In this document: positions 17,881 through 26,592 of the stretch, in pieces | Numbering within the stretch: the stretch's first letter is position 1 | Layout of the letters: every line of letters begins with the position of its first letter | Assembly (NCBI RefSeq): GCF_042683045.1 | Contig: NZ_JBHUIT010000008.1 | Location: forward strand, 170,328 to 234,327 | Origin: Luteolibacter algae | GTDB lineage: Bacteria; Verrucomicrobiota; Verrucomicrobiia; Verrucomicrobiales; Akkermansiaceae | DNA length: 64,000 nucleotides | Direction of reading: 5' to 3' | Notes under the pieces: generated by a model | What the model was told of the DNA's origin: nothing | Seen by the model: only the letters and a program-made list of their open reading frames with translations | Databases searched by the model: none | Program-made: the position numbers and the translations under genes

Positions 17881-18888
17881 ATGAAATACACGACGAAAAA
17901 TCTTATGCGAGGTCTGTTCACAGCTCTCATATCAGGAATCATGGTGAAAGCACAGGTGGGGGCGGAGCCTCTGAAAATCGCTTACTCGGATTGGCCAGGC
18001 TGGATTGCCTGGGAAATCGGCATCCAGAAGGGGTGGTTCAAGGAGGCCGGCGTGGATGTGGAATTTGCCTGGATGGATTACGTGGAATCCATGGATGCCT
18101 ATGTGGCCGGTAAAGTTGATGCCGTCACCATGACCAACGGAGACGCACTGGTCACCGGCGGGACGGGAAAGCCATCTGTGGCAATCATCATCAATGATTA
18201 TTCCAATGGAAACGATATGATTGTCGGCGCGCCCGGGATCGATTCATTGAAGGATCTCAAAGGGAAAAAAATCGGTCTTGAGGAAGGTTTCGTAGAGCAT
18301 TTGTTGCTATTGAAAGGTTTGGAGAAGCTTGGGATGAGTCCGGATGATGTCACCATCGTGAACACACCCACCAATGAGACTCCTCAAGTGCTGCAGGCAA
18401 AAGCCGTGGACGCGATCGGTGCATGGCAGCCGAATTCCGGACAAGCTCTGAAAGCTCTGCCGGGCTCCAAACCGATCTTCTCCTCAGCTGATGTTCCGGG
18501 GATCATCTACGATGTCCTGGCGGTCTCTCCCGAAAGCCTCGATACCAGAAAGGCGGATTGGGCAAAAGTCGTGACAGTGTGGTATAAAATTTCCGACTTC
18601 ATCAGGGATGAGGAGAATCTGGACGAGACCCTGGAAATTCTGTCCGGCCGGGTGGGTGTGAAACCGGAGGAATACGAGCACTTCCTCAAAGGCACTTATA
18701 TTCTCAGTCTTGAAGAAGCACTCGAGCGCTGGGAAGACAAAGAGGGTCTTGGCTCGATCTATGGTTCCACGAGGATTGCCAATGAGTTCAACCTCAAGTT
18801 CGAGGTATACGACAAATCCCAGGATGCAGCAAAATACCTCGATCCATCGCTGACGAAAGCCTTCGCCGCTTCCCAAAAGTCCGAGTGA
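17881..18888 (+). CDS. ABC transporter substrate-binding protein, NMT1/TauA type
   Basis: 335 residues with an N-terminal signal peptide (starting MKYTTKNLMRGLF), then a periplasmic binding fold of the NMT1/SsuA/TauA class: LKIAYSDWPGWIAWEIG, KVDAVTMTNGDALV, LKGKKIGLEEG, and VDAIGAWQPNSGQAL. The YSDWPGW opening is typical of binding proteins found next to urea/guanidine carboxylase operons. The start at 17881 is preferred over an upstream ATG (17830) because it begins the signal peptide. First gene of the permease-ATPase operon; the ligand is probably guanidine or another small cationic N compound, by context. Confidence 0.82.
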   Translation: MKYTTKNLMRGLFTALISGIMVKAQVGAEPLKIAYSDWPGWIAWEIGIQKGWFKEAGVDVEFAWMDYVESMDAYVAGKVDAVTMTNGDALVTGGTGKPSVAIIINDYSNGNDMIVGAPGIDSLKDLKGKKIGLEEGFVEHLLLLKGLEKLGMSPDDVTIVNTPTNETPQVLQAKAVDAIGAWQPNSGQALKALPGSKPIFSSADVPGIIYDVLAVSPESLDTRKADWAKVVTVWYKISDFIRDEENLDETLEILSGRVGVKPEEYEHFLKGTYILSLEEALERWEDKEGLGSIYGSTRIANEFNLKFEVYDKSQDAAKYLDPSLTKAFAASQKSE

Positions 18889-18901
18889 TCCCCTGAAACA
18901 G

Positions 18902-18931
18902 GGCGGGAGAGCACCTGGACTCTCTCCCGCC
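18902..18931 (+). terminator. Intercistronic hairpin between binding protein and permease
   Basis: Perfect 10-bp stem (GGCGGGAGAG with CTCTCCCGCC), 10-base loop, then TTTCCC. Such hairpins after binding-protein genes commonly protect the upstream mRNA or partly terminate, giving more binding protein than permease. Confidence 0.65.
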
Positions 18932-18967
18932 TTTCCCTCTCCGCATTCATCCCGAATCAACACCTCT

Positions 18968-20359
18968 ATGCCTTCGAAACGTATTTTCTCCGAGTGGTTC
19001 CGCATCCGGCGTGAACTTCCGCAAGGGAAACGAATGATACTGACGATCATTTCATTCTGTTTTCCTGCGATTCTATGGTGCGTGGTTTCCTACGTGCCAT
19101 GGATTTGGCACCCGGATATGAAAATTACGGTAGCTGCATCGCGGGATGACGTTGCGACGGTCTTCACTGCCGGAGATCATGTCAGCAAGGAATACTTTCC
19201 CAAATATGTGGAAGACATCCGGACCGAGAATGCGGAGTTGAAGGAAGGTTCGAAACGGAAGAATCAGAAGCTCCTTCGCCAACTTTCACCCTTGGCGATC
19301 GAGGCTGGATGGATTGCTGCCGATGAGGCACAGAATGATGAAAAAATCTACCTGCTATGGCAGGATCTGGCCACCGGGAAACGGAAACTTCCAGCTCTCA
19401 ACGAAGAAAATCTCGAAATCATCCGCGCAAACTGGGCGAAACTTTCGGCAACTTCTCCGACGTTTTCCTATAAGGCCCTGCCGGATGAGCCGTTGCTAAA
19501 ACTTATCCCACAGGGAAAGCCAGCGAATCCCTCCTACCTCCCGGCTCCTGACGAGGTTTTAAAAACCGGCTGGAAGAGCTTCACCACGCCGCCGCGCAAT
19601 GAAGGTGCAACGATGGGTGAGCGATATAGGAGTTCCCTGAGTATCATTTTCCGCGGCTTTCTATGGGCCTGTCTAGTCGGCGTTCCGGTTGGGATTTTAT
19701 GTGGGACCTACAGTTTTTTCTCCAATCTGTTCGAGCCATTCACTGACTTTTTCCGCTACATGCCGGCTCCGACTTTCAGCACATTGCTTGTAGCGGTTCT
19801 ATTGGCGGACGATGCTCCAAAAATTGCCCTGGTGTTCATCGGCACGCTTCCGCACATGATTCTGATGATCTCCAAAACCACACGATTACTAGATCCATCG
19901 TTGTTGGAGGCCGCACAGACACTGGGGGCAAAGCCCGGCCAGATGATTGGGCGGGTGGTTCTCCCCGGGATTATGCCCAATCTTTACAACGATCTGCGGA
20001 TACTTCTCGGGTGGGCATGGACGTGGCTGGTGATCGCAGAGCTAATCGGCGTGAAAAGCGGTCTGACCGAGGTCATTGAGACACAAGGGCGCTTCCGGAA
20101 TTTCGATCAGGTTTTTCCAGTCATTATTCTCATCGGGATCACAGGATTTGTCACAGATCAGATCCTCGCATGGCTGCACGGCATTCTTTTCCCATGGGCA
20201 GGCACCTCCGGCAGAATTTCCAGGGCAGTGGCAAGTTTCGTCACATGGCCGGTGCGGACGGTTGCCCAAGGTGCCCGGGAAAGAGTCCTGGCAGACGAGC
20301 TCGAGCGGGAAGCAAGATACATAAATTTTAACACGGAAAATCCAACGACAAAACCATGA
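18968..20359 (+). CDS. ABC transporter permease with large periplasmic insertion
   Basis: 463 residues against about 260 for typical SsuC/TauC permeases. TM1 (about 23-45) is followed by a hydrophilic segment of about 170 residues, and only then the usual permease core. The core carries the ATPase-coupling EAA loop EAAQTLGAKPGQMIGRVVLPG and a WTWLVIAELIG segment. The C-terminal 60 residues are amphipathic and charged. The stop overlaps the ATPase start (ATGA). The insertion could shape interaction with the binding protein; relatives near urea carboxylase genes may share it, which I could not check. Confidence 0.85.
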   Translation: MPSKRIFSEWFRIRRELPQGKRMILTIISFCFPAILWCVVSYVPWIWHPDMKITVAASRDDVATVFTAGDHVSKEYFPKYVEDIRTENAELKEGSKRKNQKLLRQLSPLAIEAGWIAADEAQNDEKIYLLWQDLATGKRKLPALNEENLEIIRANWAKLSATSPTFSYKALPDEPLLKLIPQGKPANPSYLPAPDEVLKTGWKSFTTPPRNEGATMGERYRSSLSIIFRGFLWACLVGVPVGILCGTYSFFSNLFEPFTDFFRYMPAPTFSTLLVAVLLADDAPKIALVFIGTLPHMILMISKTTRLLDPSLLEAAQTLGAKPGQMIGRVVLPGIMPNLYNDLRILLGWAWTWLVIAELIGVKSGLTEVIETQGRFRNFDQVFPVIILIGITGFVTDQILAWLHGILFPWAGTSGRISRAVASFVTWPVRTVAQGARERVLADELEREARYINFNTENPTTKP

Positions 20360-21252
20360 GCAACATAACAACCATACCCTCGTATCTCGATCAGTCCCCG
20401 GAAGTTGCGGCTCGTTTTGGGAGGCTTGTGGAGCGTCCTGTCGCTCTGGAAGTCAAAGGTCTGACCAAACGTTTCGAGTCCACCCGGGGAATCGTCACCG
20501 CGCTGGATGATGTTTCATTCTCTGTTCACAAGCGTGAATTCACTTGTGTGATCGGGCCGTCAGGCTGTGGAAAGTCCACTCTGGTGAGAATCCTTGCAGG
20601 TCTGGAGACTCCGACTTCCGGCGAGGTGCTGGTGGAAGGTAAGCCTGTTTCAGGACCTGGTCCGGACCGGGGAATGGTTTTCCAGGGCTATACGTTGTTT
20701 CCCTGGCTTTCGGTGAAGGAGAACGTGATGTTCGGTCCGACAGTTTCCGGAACTTCCTCGGTGGCTGCGGAGCGGGAGGCGCGACAATGGATCGAACTCG
20801 TCGGATTGAGTAAATTTGAGAATGCATATCCGCATCAGCTTTCCGGTGGGATGAAACAACGGGTGGCAATCGCCCGTGCCCTGGCAAACCAACCGCGCGT
20901 GCTTTTCATGGATGAGCCCTTTGGCGCTCTTGACGCGCAGACCCGCGCGGAGATGCAGGCATACCTTCTGGAGATCTGGAAGAACGTGGATATCACAGTT
21001 GTCTTCATCACCCACGATCTGGATGAGGCGGTTTTCCTCTCTGATAGGATCCTGGTCCTCGACGCAAATCCCGGACGTGTCCGGGAGGTTGTGGAAGTGC
21101 CCGTGCCGCGCCCTCGTTCGAATCAACAGGTCTTCGATCCGACCTTTGTAGCTACCAGAAAACACATTGAGCACCTTATTCATCCGCCGGGACGCGAGCA
21201 GAAGGAAGCACCGGTATTACGTTTGGCGAAGCCGGATCCTGATGTGATCTGA
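20356..21252 (+). CDS. ABC transporter ATP-binding protein, SsuB/TauB type
   Basis: Walker A GPSGCGKST, Q-loop GMVFQGYTLFPW, signature LSGGMKQRVAIARAL, Walker B VLFMDEPFGALD and switch His in ITHDLDEAV are all intact, so it should hydrolyse ATP. An N-terminal extension of about 28 residues precedes the first beta strand. It is translationally coupled to the permease. It is the only ATPase gene in the superlocus and may also serve the second permease at 24620. Confidence 0.92.
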   Translation: MSNITTIPSYLDQSPEVAARFGRLVERPVALEVKGLTKRFESTRGIVTALDDVSFSVHKREFTCVIGPSGCGKSTLVRILAGLETPTSGEVLVEGKPVSGPGPDRGMVFQGYTLFPWLSVKENVMFGPTVSGTSSVAAEREARQWIELVGLSKFENAYPHQLSGGMKQRVAIARALANQPRVLFMDEPFGALDAQTRAEMQAYLLEIWKNVDITVVFITHDLDEAVFLSDRILVLDANPGRVREVVEVPVPRPRSNQQVFDPTFVATRKHIEHLIHPPGREQKEAPVLRLAKPDPDVI

Positions 21253-21370
21253 GCCCTGCCAAAACGGAATAGATCTCCAGCGGGAGAATTACACACATTT
21301 CTAAACTACGATTTCCCCCGTAGCAGGGAGAATTGCTGCATAATCGAATCATACTTTTACAACGAAACTT

Positions 21371-22744
21371 ATGAAAATGACTGAAGAAAAAATGGCTGAG
21401 GCAAAATCTCTCAAAGAGGAATTGAAGGCAAAAGGAGTGAAATACTGCGTTGGCGCATATGTGGACATCCACGGGGTGCCAAAGGGAAAATTTGTCCCGA
21501 TCGATCACTTTGAGCATTTTGCCGCAGGCAGCGAACTCTATACCGGATACGCACTCGATGGATTGGGGCAGAGGCCAAACGACGATGAAATCGCATCCGT
21601 GCCGGATCTTGACGGTTTGATCATTCTACCATGGAACAAAGAGGTGGCATGGTTCCCAGCGGACAATACCTTTCACGGGGAGCCGTATGAGATCAATACC
21701 CGGGTGGCTCTCAAGAAGCAGCTCGCAAAGGCACGGGAGATGGGCTTCGGGATGAATCTCGGTATCGAGTGCGAGCTATTTATTCTGAAGCACAACGAAG
21801 ATGGGACGCTGGAAATCCCCAACGAGGATGATAACCAGAAGAAGTCCTGCTATGATGTGAAACGCTTTCTGGATCGTTACAAATGGATCGATAAGGTATC
21901 CACCACGATCAACGATCTCGGCTGGGATCTTTATTCTTTGGATCACGAGGATGCCAATTCCCAATTTGAATTCGATTTCAATTACTCCGATGCGCTCACG
22001 ATGTGTGACAGGTATATTTTCTTCCGTTTGATGGCCAAACAATATGCAGCCGAGGAAGGGCTTCTGGCTACTTTCATGCCCAAGCCATTTGCGGATAAAA
22101 CAGGGAGCGGGGCACATTTCAATATGTCACTCTTTGACAAGGATACGGGCGAGAACCTGTTCAAATGTCCGGTCGAAGACGACCCGCGTGATCTAGGAAT
22201 GACGGAGCTGGGCTATCAGTTTATCGCCGGTATCCTGAAGCACGGACCGGCACTCTGTGCGACATTTGCCCCTACGGTGAACAGCTACAAACGTCTCGTT
22301 AGAAAAGGGCTGATGTCCTACTACTCGTGGGCTCCCGTTTTCAATAGCTTCGGGAAGAACAATCGCACAAATTCCGTGCGGGTGCCGATGGGTGGCGGTC
22401 GATTCGAAAGCCGGAATGCAGATGCCGCCTGCAATCCATACCTGGCTGCGACATTGGCTCTGGCGGCTGGCCTTGAGGGAATTCGTGAAAATCTCGATCC
22501 CGGACCTGCCATCGAGGCGAATCTCTACGAATTTACTCCCGAGCAGCTTGCTGAGAAGGGCATTTCCGAACTTCCAAGAACATTGGATGAAGCTGTTACA
22601 GCCTTTGCGGCAGATCCATTCGTGACCGAAGTTCTCGGCCAGGAATTACGCGATGAATTCATCAAGTATAAAAGCGAGGAATGGAGACAATATCATCAAA
22701 GTGTCAGCCAATGGGAGATCGATACCTATGCAAAGATGTATTAA
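21371..22744 (+). CDS. Glutamine synthetase-like gamma-glutamyl ligase
   Basis: 457 residues of the GlnA/GlnT superfamily. Visible elements: an N-terminal beta-grasp (CVGAYVDIHGVPKGKFVPI), the metal Glu pair in GIECELFIL, GSGAHFNMSLFD, NSYKRLVRKG and NRTNSVRVPMGGGRFESRNAD with the catalytic Arg/Glu, then NPYLAATLALAAGLEGI. The sequence differs from standard GlnA phrases, and relatives of this branch often ligate glutamate to amines (gamma-glutamyl-methylamide, -anilide or -polyamine synthesis) rather than ammonia. It follows the ABC genes by 118 bases and precedes the creatininase-family gene by 12, suggesting a catabolic rather than general nitrogen role. Confidence 0.8.
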   Translation: MKMTEEKMAEAKSLKEELKAKGVKYCVGAYVDIHGVPKGKFVPIDHFEHFAAGSELYTGYALDGLGQRPNDDEIASVPDLDGLIILPWNKEVAWFPADNTFHGEPYEINTRVALKKQLAKAREMGFGMNLGIECELFILKHNEDGTLEIPNEDDNQKKSCYDVKRFLDRYKWIDKVSTTINDLGWDLYSLDHEDANSQFEFDFNYSDALTMCDRYIFFRLMAKQYAAEEGLLATFMPKPFADKTGSGAHFNMSLFDKDTGENLFKCPVEDDPRDLGMTELGYQFIAGILKHGPALCATFAPTVNSYKRLVRKGLMSYYSWAPVFNSFGKNNRTNSVRVPMGGGRFESRNADAACNPYLAATLALAAGLEGIRENLDPGPAIEANLYEFTPEQLAEKGISELPRTLDEAVTAFAADPFVTEVLGQELRDEFIKYKSEEWRQYHQSVSQWEIDTYAKMY

Positions 22745-22756
22745 AAAGAATTTACC

Positions 22757-23545
22757 ATGGATGCCGTAATAATTGAAAATTTCGCATGGCCGGAGATCGA
22801 GAAGCTGCGTGATGAGAACGGCGGCTTGTTGATGCTGCCGATGGGTGCCACCGAGCAGCACGGACCGCATCTACCCGTTGGGATGGATACGCTTCTTGTG
22901 GAGAAAGTTTGTGCCGCAGCCTCCGGCAGGACAGGCGCGCCGGTAATGTCTGCCCTCCGGTATACCGTCTCGCAGGGACATACACCGAAGTGGCCGGGAA
23001 CGTTTTCCCTAACCCATGGGACCTTCATCACAGCTCTGCACGAGCTTGCATCGTGGGCGGCTGCCACGGGTTGGAAGCGCTTGCTCCTTGTTAACTCACA
23101 TTTTGGAAATGATGCGGCCGCACGGGTGGCGGTCGATCAAATACGGCTGGAATTTTTGGGGAGACTTCAGATCGGGCTGGTGCATGTGTTTGAGACTGGA
23201 TCCGGAGTTTGGGATGCCTACACCAGTGATGCGGACGATCTTCATGCGAATCGGGCAGAAACATCGCTGATGTTATATCTCTATCCGGATTTGGTAAGAA
23301 TGGATCGATTGGCCGGGAGCGATGACGAAGACCGCACAAGGAATACCGTATTTTCCTATCCAGTCGCGCAGACAAGCTTGAACGGCGTCACCGGTAAGCC
23401 TTCTGCCGCGACGGCGGAGGAGGGCTCCGAACTTTTTGAAAAAATGGTCGATGGTCTATCTGATTTATTAGTGAAAGCACGAACCGAGAATCCACCATTG
23501 CCGGAAAGTGAGTGGACCGGCTTGCCGCAAGTGAAATATAGTTGA
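22757..23545 (+). CDS. Creatininase-family amidohydrolase
   Basis: 262 residues. Creatininase/MftE fold metal residues: MGATEQHGPHLPVGMD (Glu, His, Asp), VNSHFGN (His) and the SDADDLHANRAETS loop with a Glu. Family members hydrolyse creatinine, dihydropyrroloquinoline peptides, formamides or lactam/amide bonds, so the substrate is open; here the neighbours point to a guanidino or amide compound. Twelve bases after the ligase gene, so probably co-translated with it. Confidence 0.85.
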   Translation: MDAVIIENFAWPEIEKLRDENGGLLMLPMGATEQHGPHLPVGMDTLLVEKVCAAASGRTGAPVMSALRYTVSQGHTPKWPGTFSLTHGTFITALHELASWAAATGWKRLLLVNSHFGNDAAARVAVDQIRLEFLGRLQIGLVHVFETGSGVWDAYTSDADDLHANRAETSLMLYLYPDLVRMDRLAGSDDEDRTRNTVFSYPVAQTSLNGVTGKPSAATAEEGSELFEKMVDGLSDLLVKARTENPPLPESEWTGLPQVKYS

Positions 23546-23548
23546 ACG

Positions 23549-23952
23549 ATGAAAACGCTTAACGGTGGGTGTCTTTGTGGATCTGTGAGATTTTCGATTT
23601 CCCCGCTAGCTTTGCAGACAAGTCTTTGCCAGTGCGAGGACTGTCGTAGAGCCAGTGGAGCACCTGCCGTGGCGTGGACATTTTCCGTTCCAATTCATTG
23701 GACTGAAGCAAGGGGAAACCGAAATTGATATGGTTTGCAGGGCGGGAACGTAGTTTCTGCGGAGATTGTGGGACATCGCTGATGTTTTTTGATCCGGCTA
23801 TACCGCACTTGTTTGAGGTCAGCACATGTGGTCTTGACTCACCGGATGATTTTGCGCCGAAAGATCCATGTAGGATTGGGGATGAGGTGAAATGGAATTC
23901 AGCTATCCCACATCTACTCCGCTACACGGAGTTTGCACCGATTCCGGATTAA
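23549..23952 (+). pseudogene. Frameshifted GFA-family (formaldehyde-activating-like) gene
   Basis: Frame 1 from ATG 23549 gives GGCLCGSVRFS, CQCEDCRRASGAPAVAW and WTEARGN before a TGA at 23726-23728. The family's second half (IWFAGRERSFCGDCGTSLMFFDPA and on to 23952) continues in another frame. The zinc cysteines (CxC, CxxC, CxxC) are therefore split between two frames. The break lies near the AAGGGGAAA tract at about 23710-23720. It is either a true loss or a sequencing error; the reading on both sides is otherwise clean. Confidence 0.75.
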
Positions 23953-24476
23953 GCATTGGGCTTTGGAGCGTCTGTCATGCCGTTTTCCAGGAGATTCCGG
24001 TGATGGTCCAAACCTGTGGCATTGAGAACTTTCTGTAGAAGGCTCGCCAGCTGAAAGGCTTCTTCCTCACTAAAATGCTTCGCAAAAATATTGTCGATCA
24101 GGGGCTTGTAGACTGCCCAGGTTCGATCGAGAGCCTTCCGTCCTTTTACGGTAAGTTTCACGCGAAAAACGCGACCGTCATGTTCCGATTGCTTTCGCGT
24201 TACCAGACCACAGGCTACGAGCTGCGTGACTCTTCTCGACATACCGCTATTGCTGAGAAGGACAGCTTCCGCGAGTTCGCTCATGCGTAGCGTCTCGTTT
24301 TCCGCTTCGTTCAGGGTGAGGAGAACATCGTAGTCATCAAATGAGAGTGCCCCCGCCGATATGAGCTCCGTATCGATTTGCCGGTAAGCATGGGCGTGGA
24401 CAGTGAGCAGCATACGCCAGGCAACTTGGCGCGGATCTGTCTGGGTCGTAGTGGGGTGCGAGCGGACTATAGACAT
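23949..24476 (-). CDS. MarR-family transcriptional regulator
   Basis: 175 residues with a winged-helix core: LSFDDYDVLLTLNEAENETLRMSELAEAVLLSNSGMSRRVTQLVACGLVTRKQSEHDGRVF, where the recognition helix is SNSGMSRRVTQL and the wing DGRVFRVKLT. It is divergent from the permease-to-Rieske operon, with a perfect palindrome between them (24542-24565), so it probably represses that operon and possibly itself in response to a small aromatic or amine ligand. The stop overlaps the end of the GFA pseudogene by four bases. Confidence 0.88.
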   Translation of the reverse strand: MSIVRSHPTTTQTDPRQVAWRMLLTVHAHAYRQIDTELISAGALSFDDYDVLLTLNEAENETLRMSELAEAVLLSNSGMSRRVTQLVACGLVTRKQSEHDGRVFRVKLTVKGRKALDRTWAVYKPLIDNIFAKHFSEEEAFQLASLLQKVLNATGLDHHRNLLENGMTDAPKPNA

Positions 24477-24541
24477 GGAGTTATGATAGATGGGACTTTG
24501 TTCCTTTAACTAGGAAGAATTGTGGAACGACTACAGAATAA

Positions 24542-24565
24542 TTTATTTGCGAGTGCAAATAAATG
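24542..24565. promoter_or_regulatory. Probable MarR operator (perfect palindrome)
   Basis: ATTTATTTGC, GAGT, GCAAATAAAT: perfect 10-base arms with a 4-base centre. TTATTTGC-type arms are typical of MarR-family sites. It lies 66 bases upstream of the marR start and 55 upstream of the permease start, in the only divergent promoter region of the cluster. Confidence 0.75.
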
Positions 24566-24619
24566 ATCGATTGGCACGGCCATTGCTGGATTTGATCGTA
24601 GTTTGACTGGGTCTCATCT

Positions 24620-25492
24620 ATGAAAATTTCACCTATATTAGCCAGTATGGCCTCGCTCGTGGACATGTCCGCAAGGATGGGAGAACGCGGGAAGAAATCG
24701 ATGAAGCGGCCTTCCTTTTTCGAGTTCAAAAGAAAGATAGGATTGGGCGGTCGCGTGGGTTTGGGAGTAGGAGCCTGGTTTGTTTTTCTTGCTGTGTGGC
24801 AGGTCGTTTCTGTCAGTGGTATTGCGGATCCAACTTTGTTCCCATCACCAGGGCGGGTGCTTGAGGCTTGGGTAAATTTGTTCACCGAGCGGGAATTCGG
24901 AGCGGATGTCATCCAGAGTGTCCGACGGATTTTTCTTAGTTTCGGGATCGCTGTGGCAATCGCTTTGCCACTCGGTATTTTCATGGGGGCGTTCACTCCG
25001 GTGGAAAGCTTTCTCAACGCGCTGATTTCCCCATTTCGCTATTTGCCGGCACCATCTTTCGTGCCGCTTCTGCTTATGTGGTTGGGGACCGGAGACTCTC
25101 AGAAAATTGCGCTGTTGGTGATCGGCGTGGTGTTTTTTTTAATCACGCTTTTCATGGATAATACCAAGTCCGTGCCAGTGGAACTGGTGGAATGCTCACG
25201 GACATTGGGAGCGGGTAAGTTGACTGTTGTGCGGAAAGTTTTACTACCTGCGGCGATGCCACTTTATGTGGATACCGCGAGGCAAATGCTGGCAGTCAGT
25301 TGGACCTATCTGGTCATCGCGGAGATCGTGGCCGCCACAGATGGCATCGGCGCGATGATGATGAGAGCGAAGCGATTCGTGCAGGTCGACAGCATCATGG
25401 CAGGGATTCTGACGATCGGCCTGCTCGGTTTGATTTCCGATTTATTGATCCGTCTGATCCACAAAAAAGTTTTCAAGCATCTACATGAATAA
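24620..25492 (+). CDS. Second ABC transporter permease, SsuC/TauC type
   Basis: 290 residues with six predicted membrane segments and the EAA coupling loop VECSRTLGAGKLTVVRKVLLPAAMP, then SWTYLVIAEIVAATDGIGAMM. The first 35 residues are charged and precede TM1 (VGAWFVFLAVWQVVSV); an internal ATG may be the real start. No ATPase gene accompanies it, so it probably uses the ATPase at 20356. It leads the MarR-controlled operon. Confidence 0.87.
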   Translation: MKISPILASMASLVDMSARMGERGKKSMKRPSFFEFKRKIGLGGRVGLGVGAWFVFLAVWQVVSVSGIADPTLFPSPGRVLEAWVNLFTEREFGADVIQSVRRIFLSFGIAVAIALPLGIFMGAFTPVESFLNALISPFRYLPAPSFVPLLLMWLGTGDSQKIALLVIGVVFFLITLFMDNTKSVPVELVECSRTLGAGKLTVVRKVLLPAAMPLYVDTARQMLAVSWTYLVIAEIVAATDGIGAMMMRAKRFVQVDSIMAGILTIGLLGLISDLLIRLIHKKVFKHLHE

Positions 25493-25514
25493 ACGTTCAA
25501 AAATATAAAATAAT

Positions 25515-26573
25515 ATGAAACTGAAATTATTAGCAATGATGGCTGGTGCGGCGATTCTCTCCGTAGGCTGTAAGGATAAAACAGCAGGTAATCAAACGGA
25601 TGACGGTAAGGAAATCGTCAATGTATCCCTTTTTTCCTGGCCGGGATATGCGTTCTGGTTCGTGGCAAAAGAGAAGAATCTCGTGCCGGAGCTGGAAATG
25701 AATATTTCCATTATTGAAGATCCATACGAGAGCTTCGCGCAAATGGCCGCCGGCCAGTTGGACGTGACATCATCGACTGTGGAATACGGTCCTATCGCCG
25801 CGGATCAAGGTGTTCCTGTGAAAATGGTCGCATACACGAATCCATCCTACGGCACGGATAAGATCATTTTCGGCCCATCGGTGCAGACCGCGGCGGATCT
25901 GAAAGGCAAGCGAGTTGCCGTTCTCGAAGGCGGACTGACACAGATTTATATGGGAATCTGGTTGGAGGAAAATGGTGTGAAATTCGATGAAGTAGAATAC
26001 ACGAATGTCATTATGGACGATGCCGTAGCTGCAATGGTTAGCGGCTCGGTCGCAGCTGGTGAATTTTGGGAACCGTTTGGCGGAAAAGTGCTTTCCACGC
26101 TGAAAGGATCCAAAGTGATGGCTACTTCCCACGATCCGTATTTCAAGAAAACCGCACTATTGGGGGATGGGATGTATATGAGTGGTTCCTTTCTGGAAGA
26201 CAGGCCGAAGGCTGCGGCCCTGGTGATGAAGGCTTATTTCGCAGGAGTGAAATACTGGAAGGAAAATCCTGATGAAGCGAATGAGATTATGGCGAAAGGT
26301 CTCGGTTTCACTGTGGAAGATGTCGTGACGGTTATTGGTGCTGATGGTAGCTCGATTGATGGTGGGATCTATCCGTTCAATCTCGAAGAAAGCGCGCGTT
26401 TTATGGGTGTGATGGATGGCGAGCCTCCATTTGGATCCAACAATGAAATCACCAACCACTGGAATCTTACCACAGAATGGTGGCTGAAATTCGGACAGGT
26501 CAAAAAGGCCCATCCGATGGAGGCCGGTATCGATCTAGCTCCTCTGGAAGCTGTCGTGGCCGGGGTCAACTAA
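25515..26573 (+). CDS. ABC transporter substrate-binding lipoprotein, NMT1/TauA type
   Basis: 352 residues. The signal ends in the lipobox LSVGC (Cys19), so it is membrane-anchored, unlike the soluble binding protein at 17881. Binding-fold phrases: VSLFSWPGYAFWFVAKE, GQLDVTSSTVEYGPIA, LKGKRVAVLEGG, GSVAAGEFWEPFG. It is shorter in aromatic cation-cage residues than the first protein by eye, and the ligand is not evident. Partner of the permease 22 bases upstream. Confidence 0.83.
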   Translation: MKLKLLAMMAGAAILSVGCKDKTAGNQTDDGKEIVNVSLFSWPGYAFWFVAKEKNLVPELEMNISIIEDPYESFAQMAAGQLDVTSSTVEYGPIAADQGVPVKMVAYTNPSYGTDKIIFGPSVQTAADLKGKRVAVLEGGLTQIYMGIWLEENGVKFDEVEYTNVIMDDAVAAMVSGSVAAGEFWEPFGGKVLSTLKGSKVMATSHDPYFKKTALLGDGMYMSGSFLEDRPKAAALVMKAYFAGVKYWKENPDEANEIMAKGLGFTVEDVVTVIGADGSSIDGGIYPFNLEESARFMGVMDGEPPFGSNNEITNHWNLTTEWWLKFGQVKKAHPMEAGIDLAPLEAVVAGVN

Positions 26574-26592
26574 CACTTAATTCAATCATTCA

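Noticed and set aside
17499..17942. 147-codon minus-strand open frame
   Set aside because: It runs through a perfect terminator hairpin and the candidate operator, has no recognisable domain and overlaps the binding-protein start.
21349..21354. TCATAC half-site upstream of the glutamine-synthetase-like gene as a third NikR operator
   Set aside because: The partner half-site at N16 spacing reads GGAGAA, not GTATGA, so only half of the palindrome is present.
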